In this document: positions 58,461 to 64,000 of the stretch, piece by piece
How the letters are laid out: every line of letters begins with the position of its first letter
How positions within the stretch are numbered: position 1 is the stretch's first letter
DNA from: Siphonodentalium dalli
Taxonomy: Eukaryota > Mollusca > Scaphopoda > Gadilida > Siphonodentaliidae
Assembly: GCA_032622095.1 (NCBI GenBank)
Contig: CP136064.1
Span: 215,152,205-215,216,204 of the forward strand
Direction of reading: 5' to 3'
Length of the DNA: 64,000 bases
Notes under the pieces: generated by a model
Told to the model about the DNA's origin: nothing
Database searches by the model: none
Seen by the model: only the letters and a program-made list of their open reading frames with translations
Program-made: the position numbers and the translations under genes

Positions 58461-61400
58461 CTGCAAAAGAATCATCACAATTAGACATTCAGAATCATTG
58501 CATTGGATATTGAGAACAAATATTACAGAATCTTTTCCTTTAAAAATTCAAGGAGTTTTTTAATCGCCGAATATCCAACTCAACATAGTTTGTTGTCTCC
58601 TAAATGTATGTCTAGTTTTCAGATATTACTCTAATTTGTTATGCTACCTCCACGCAATCTATCTGCCCTTCAGATGACAGGAAAACAGTTAAGTGTGGCT
58701 ACCAGAACACCCCCCCCCCCCCTAAAATATATAGTTGTACATAGTCAAACACTACTAAATGTGTATCTGTATTTATCTATATTGTTCATGTGTATATCAT
58801 GAATAAAAATATATATTATTAAAAAGATAAGGTATGTTAGAAGGTTAGTAGATAAAATAATGTAACATTAGATTAAATATAACTGAGATGTGTTATGAAA
58901 AACATAAATCTTAGGCTTAAAACAATCACGAAAATTTAAAGTAAGAAAATTTGTGAACCATTGACTCAAAATCGAATTAGACGATGTTGAACTCGAATGT
59001 CAAAAAGAAACAGCAAAAGAAACAGCAAAATTAAATGCCAGGAAACTAAGAAGCGGAAAGATACTGTACTGTGACTTCTGTAGAAAACTAAAAAAAAAAC
59101 CACAACTGACAATTTAAAGTGTTAGATTTCAATCATATACCAATTGAAACTGATAGAAACACAAATTTGTTCTGTGAAGTTACTAAAATATTTTTTTCAG
59201 GCACAATTTTGACTTCTGTTAGTGAGTGATATTTGTCAGGTGGTCACATAAAACATTTATTCCTGGCTTGACTTCAGTTAGTGTATTTAAAAGTTTGATG
59301 TAACCTTGTAATACACAACTAATTACATGCCCCTAGTGTTGGTTACACATGTCAAAATTTATAGTATCAAAGTTAGTGAAATGAAAATTGCTTATCCAGC
59401 AGAACTTTCATAACACATGTATTCACGAGAACGTAAGATAATTTTGTGACTGCACATGTGATATATTAACCTTTTCATGGGGCAGCATTAAAGATCCTAT
59501 GCCAGTGCATTCTATTATATAGGGAGCCTCACATATATAAGAGATTGCACTGGATTACAAGATCAAGGAAAATATTGTTAGGCCAATGTATATATGCGAG
59601 GCTCTCTATGGGAGACTTGCATATATAAGAGAATACATTAGCACAGAATTTTCACAAAATTTCAGGAAGCTCCGGTCATGAAAGGGTTAATGATAAACTG
59701 AAATTCAACAGTATAAAATTCTGGAAAGTATTAGGGTGAAATTTGGTGATTACCGAGAAATCTTTCTCAGACATCATTTGCTGTATGGTGTAAAAATTCT
59801 ACAAAGTCTCATTAATTTTGTGGCTATCTGCAATATATAGAATGCTTGACTACAAGAAACACTTATATACACTTCCTACAGTATTATATAAATATCACTC
59901 ATTCCTTGTCAGAGAGGAAGTCAAATGAAAGACAAGGACCCTGTAGCTCAACATGGAGAGGGGATAATGCCATACAGTCAATGGAGCGATAAGGAATGCG
60001 GAAAGTTGAAATCATAATGAAATGTTTCAATAATATTGGAGGTCAACCCAAAGAGACATATGAAGTTCGGGATCAATCGAATGAAAAATGTTGACTGTAG
60101 AGCATGCTGAAGGATTTAGTCATGCAAAGAGTAAAATCCAGGATGGCGGCGGGCTAGTTAAGCTAAAAAAAAAAATCTCCAATAAATGTGGGCTGCAGGG
60201 TGTGCCACTGAATTAAAATGTGAAATTCAAGATGATTGCTGGCAACCATGGTTATTAAAAAACATTTTGTTTTTGGTGAAGATCAGGTGTGGCCTGAAGG
60301 TATGCTGAAGGACATTGTTGACACGGACGAACAATTTCCAGATAAACCAAGAAGAATAGCTCTAGAATATGTTAACACCGTCACTGAAAGCAGTCATGAT
60401 GGCGAATCTCCATACCAAATTTGATTCAGATCCAATAACCCATTGCTGAGATATATGCCTGGACGGACTGACTGACAGATGGCTAGATAAACAGACAGAT
60501 GGACAGAGTCAATCCAGTATACCCCTCCATTTGACTTTGAAATGTGGGGTTATAACAATGGCCATGTAACAGAGGTTGTAGGCGATGATGCTTTATTAGT
60601 TCAAGAGAAACCTATGGCAGCTTGGTTCATCGTCGATTCGAGCAATCTGACCTCTTCAACTTGACACGATGCTACAACATTTGATTACAAATTTTAGGAT
60701 CTTGATTCAGCATAGATAGCAATGCATGGAATATATCTGATAAAAGAGGTCACATCTTTAATGAGGGTGTCACCCGCCTTGAATCATGAATACCAGTTAA
60801 CAGAGGGATGTGAATACTGAATAACAGTTAAGAAAAAATATGTGATGAAGGACATAGATTTTACACTTCATTACCATCTATTTTCATAATTTTTCTCAAT
60901 AGTAATTTGCAAAACTGTACCACATTAACCCTTTAATGAAGGGAGCTGTGCTGGTGCAGCATTAAAGATCCTGTGCCAGTGCATTATCTTATATATGCGA
61001 GTCTCACAAAGGGAGCCTCGCATATATAAGAGAATACACTGGCTTACAAGGTCAAGGTAAACATTGTTAGGCCACTGTATTTTCTTATATATGCAAGGAT
61101 CCCTATGGGAGACTCGCATATATAAGAGAGCTTTCCGATGAATGGCAACAAGCCATATTTCCGACTAAATCCTGAAAAGTTACCCATAATTCTGCTGTGG
61201 TTAAGGAGTCGATTACTTAGGGCATTACTGTACATAACATCCTCTCCAATAAAATAATACCATAATGACATTGTAATGATTACAAATAAATCTTACCCAG
61301 CTGCTGTTCCTCGTTTTCTTCAGGTTTGAAATGTAGCTCAATTGTGATGTTTTCTTCTTGATCTACCTCGTCATCCACTGAAAATAAGATTTATATTAAA

Positions 61401-63854
61401 AGGTTCAAATATGATAGGAGAGCAGTATTTATTTGCACTGGGCATGTGGATATTTGCTACCAACAGCATTTGGAAAATAGACTGCTCCATTTAATGAAAG
61501 TGTCAATGACACTGTAGCTCAACTTGGAGAAGGGATAATGTCATACATTACAGTCAAAGGAGTGTTAAAGAATGCAGAAAGTTAAAATGTTTAAATAATA
61601 CCAGAGATCAACCCGATGAGCCATATGAAGTTTGGGATCAATTGGATGAATAATCTTGGCAGTAGGACATGCCGAAGTATTAAGTGATATAAAATCCAAG
61701 ATGGCTGCCGGCATCCGCGTTTTTGATTTAATATCATTCAAATTTGATAGCTCCTATCTAGACGTGATCCTACACATGCCTGTAAACTTTAAAAACATTT
61801 CTCCAATAAATGTTGGTTGCAGGGTGTGCCGGTGGATTCAAATGTGAAATCCAAAATGGCCACTAGCGAACATTTGGACAAATTTGATAGCTCCCATCTA
61901 GTGGTTATCCCAAAGATCTATATGAAGTATTTAGTGATCATCGGATGAGGGATGTGGCCTGTATGGTATGGTGAAGGATTTAGTCATGCAAAGAGTAAAC
62001 TCAAAGATGGCCACTGGCGGCAATGATTTTCAACTAAATTTGGAAAATATTTTATGGCTCCCATCTAGCGGTCACCCAGATGATCCATTTGAAATATGGT
62101 GAAGATTTAATGAGGGATGTGGTCTGTATGGTGTGCCAAAGGATTTAGTCATGCAAACAGTAAAATCCAATATGACTGCCGGCCATGTTTCTCATCGAAA
62201 ATCATTCAAATTTGATAGCTCCCAGTCTCTTTGAAGAGCCGACAAAACTCCTATCAGATGTACATGTATGTCTCTAGATGTCTCTATTAAAATTAGGTTC
62301 TGTATTGAAGGGTTTCCTTCATGCTCATTGGAGAGTGGCAAAGACGTTGCATGATTTCATTGGTTTATGGCATAATAGATCACTTCACAGATCAGAGGTC
62401 AATTTTCCCACGCATTGTCAAACTCAACTATTGTTGGAAAACTGAATACAGGCGACATATCCATAATTCATTTTACTCATCGCAATATAGGAGACATTAT
62501 CTTCGAGTTTTTATCAGTCAACGATATTCATGACTGATCATTCCTTCGCATCTTCATGTATTTATAACTAATTCTAAATACTATGATTCTCACAAACATT
62601 TACTATGCCAGGAATTCACTCCATATTTGGAAATGGTTTATTACAACATGTTGGGAATGCTGCGTCGTCGTATAAATGAGATATAATGAACAAATGTAGA
62701 GACGTACATCCGTTAGGATTTTCGTCGGCTTGTCAAAGAGACTGGTCCTAACCCATTCACTCTTATTCAGTTTTGAAAGTTTGTTACGTCATGTTGGGAA
62801 TGCCGCATTGTTGTAGAAATATTATATAATGGGACACATCTAGAGACGTACATCCGATTTGAGTTTGGCTTTTCAAAGAGAGTGGAGGTGACCATAAACA
62901 TGCCTATTAATTTTCAGGAAACAATTCTCTGATAAATGTGAACTTTAGGGAGTACCGATGGATTCAAATTTGAAATAAAAGATGGCTGCTGGCAGCCATG
63001 TTTTTTAACGAATTTTGGGGAAAAAAATTTATGGCTCACATCTAGAGGTCACCCCCAATAATCGATGGAAGTATAGGTGCAGAAGCCAACAGGGTAACCC
63101 ATGGTTATAGCTCAAATGTGCTAACAAGTTATTATATACTAGTACAGCAGAGTCTTAATGAGAAATACTAAAATAGGTTTCATAAATCTTTGCCTGAACC
63201 CCTGTGTACATCTTTAACATATCTAGCAGTCTGAAGTTAATTTGACTTCTTTATTGCAAGTATCTCAAGCCAGTGATTGGTTACGTAACAGACAATGCTT
63301 AATTTCATTCGTTGATTTCGATGGTGTGACAGACCAAGTCTGCCTGCAATACTATTAATTAAAACTACAATATCTGCTCAATTATGTTGTATCTTTGCAC
63401 TGCGCTGTTTCAACCCTTTCTATACTAAATACTCATTGGCGAGTAGCTCCCATAGGAAAAGTTCAGAAAATAACTTATTATCTGAACATTTCCCTCTAAT
63501 AAATAGAACTCTTTCTTTTCTTGTATTATCGGTCGTCTGTTCTTTTTCCTGAAAAATCCTCCAGACAAATAATAGACCATTCCAATGAATTCTTTTATAG
63601 TTACTATGATTCACGAAAAACTACTTCATCGTGTGTCGTCATCCCCATCCATGTGAATACCACTCCCTTCTCGCTTGGAAGTGATCTGATATGTTTTGAT
63701 AGGTTATTGTTCATGTACTTACATGGCATGCCATCCTCCTCGTCCATGTCGAGATCCAACCCTTTCTTACTAGAGTGAGTTCGCATATGCTTTGATAGAT
63801 GATCACTTCTCATGAACTTCTTATTACATTGCTTGCACTCAAATTTCTTTTCAC
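58324..63854 (-). CDS. C2H2 zinc-finger protein, Sp-transcription-factor-like, C-terminal three exons
   Basis: Three minus-strand exons join in phase: 63723-63854, 61297-61377 and 58324-58460. The first carries [20 protein letters not shown] followed by [12 protein letters not shown]. This is a complete C-x2-C-x12-H-x3-H finger preceded by the TGEK-type linker, so more fingers lie upstream outside the window. GEKKF and [10 protein letters not shown] match the third finger of Sp-family factors, which bind GC boxes in the nucleus; a generic C2H2 protein cannot be excluded. The tail is acidic (DLDMDEEDG, then a Glu-rich exon) and contains IKQE, a psi-K-x-E SUMOylation consensus. The stop codon is at 58324-58326. 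Split codons T/TG (Leu) and G/AC (Asp) support both junctions. The candidate poly(A) signal is at 57234-57239. Confidence 0.8.
58461..61296 (-). other. Intron of the Sp-like gene with several repeat fragments
   Basis: It contains: a C10 run at about 58711; a TTAA/family C MITE at 59470-59690 (cattttcatgg-type and gtcatgaaagggttaa ends); an array E fragment at 59926-60170 (ctgtagctcaacatggagag, gtaaaatccaggatggcggc); a family G unit with GACG-like tail at 60230-60545; and a chimera of a family C MITE (60927-61125) joined directly to a family D half copy (61126-61232). The stretch 58721-59470 shows nothing recognised. Confidence 0.6.
61297..61377 (-). CDS. Acidic linker exon of the Sp-like gene
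   Basis: This 81-bp exon is bounded by attttcag and gtaaga. Its 26 whole codons encode an Asp/Glu/Gln-rich stretch containing [16 protein letters not shown] and EENEEQQL. There is no known domain. It is supported by phase agreement at both ends and by strand continuity. Confidence 0.75.
61378..63722 (-). other. Intron of the Sp-like gene with diverged array E units
   Basis: 61490-63130 contains loose array E-type units (gtgtcaatgacactgtagct, aaatccaagatggctgccgg, gctcccatctag) and a tandem pair with cgtacatccg and ttggcttttcaaagaga at 62640-62890. 63131-63600 shows nothing recognised. Confidence 0.6.
63641..63720 (-). pseudogene. Degenerate tandem copy of the zinc-finger exon end
   Basis: Immediately beyond the donor of the zinc-finger exon, the same frame reads [19 protein letters not shown], a clear diverged copy of [20 protein letters not shown] from the exon. 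One residue is deleted and the second zinc-binding His is replaced by Leu. The nucleotide identity spans about 80 bases. The frame stops at 63604. Confidence 0.75.
63723..63854 (-). CDS. Zinc-finger exon (Sp third-finger-like)
   Basis: This 132-bp exon has acceptor atttcag (63857-63855) and donor gtaagt (63722). It encodes one finger: Cys pair in ECKQC, then FMRSDHLSK, His pair in HMRTH, followed by an acidic tail ending DEEDGMP. A degenerate tandem copy of its second half continues into the intron in the same frame (63641-63720). Confidence 0.85.
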
Positions 63855-64000
63855 CTGAAATATTTTAACAAAAATTAACTTAAATCTAAGAATACCACAC
63901 GGAATGCTTTCAATTGATATTACGAAAACACCACTCACAGAGTCAATGAATATTTTCTAAGAAGAATGAATCTAATGCTGAGGATTTCTAGTTGCTTACA

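Noticed and set aside
57935-58563. Open frames of 128-194 codons with Cys/Ser/Leu-rich or 17-residue repeats on both strands
   Set aside because: They are by-products of a 51-bp tandem repeat whose length is divisible by three. No start context or domain was seen, and the terminal exon of the zinc-finger gene uses a frame that stops.

Overview
The window is animal nuclear DNA, AT-rich and intron-rich, and it consists mostly of repeats. Two recognisable host genes enter it, both on the minus strand and both incomplete. Repeat modules built on 'gggccataactc', and tandem blocks ending in runs of GACGGACG, suggest a marine invertebrate. I lean towards a mollusc or another lophotrochozoan, but this is an inference from repeat style and no gene settles it.

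From 29.05 kb down to 6.5 kb lies an SLC22-type membrane transporter gene. Six coding exons were resolved with matching splice phases (28705-29022, 16804-17034, 14985-15184, 12856-13095, 8728-8862, 6503-6594). They encode 405 residues from the start codon through about transmembrane segment 9; the last exons lie beyond base 1. A CpG-bearing stretch with good donor sites at 42.5-42.8 kb is a candidate 5' noncoding exon. At the other end, 63.85 kb to 58.32 kb holds the last three coding exons of a C2H2 zinc-finger gene whose visible finger resembles the third finger of Sp transcription factors.

Inside the SLC22 gene, between exons 4 and 5, a 2.2 kb segment carries two inward-facing first-exon-like reading frames: a SAP motif (plus strand, 9939-10042) and a THAP zinc finger (minus strand, frameshifted, 11565-11808). 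Each is preceded by the same 17-base GC-rich motif at nearly the same distance. This looks like part of a mobile or duplicated gene pair.

The rest is repeats. There are hAT-like MITEs with 8-bp target duplications (15.7, 26.2, 34.5, 38.3, 42.9, 55.8 kb and others), TTAA-flanked MITEs (2.6, 21.4, 27.0-28.6, 40.7, 41.0, 54.3 kb), TA-flanked mariner-like hairpins (4.1, 23.0 kb), LINE reverse-transcriptase remnants (20.8 and 44.5 kb), and several families of about 100-180-bp tandem modules. The largest structure is a 6.1 kb foldback element at 46761-52843. It is made of perfect palindromes centred on GTTTAAAC and has a second 3.85 kb element inserted in it.

The most unusual local signals are: short tandem duplications that repeat the 3' splice sites of SLC22 exons 3, 5 and 6; a duplicated zinc-finger exon end at the Sp-like donor site; and a 51-bp minisatellite in which the stop codon of the Sp-like gene is embedded.
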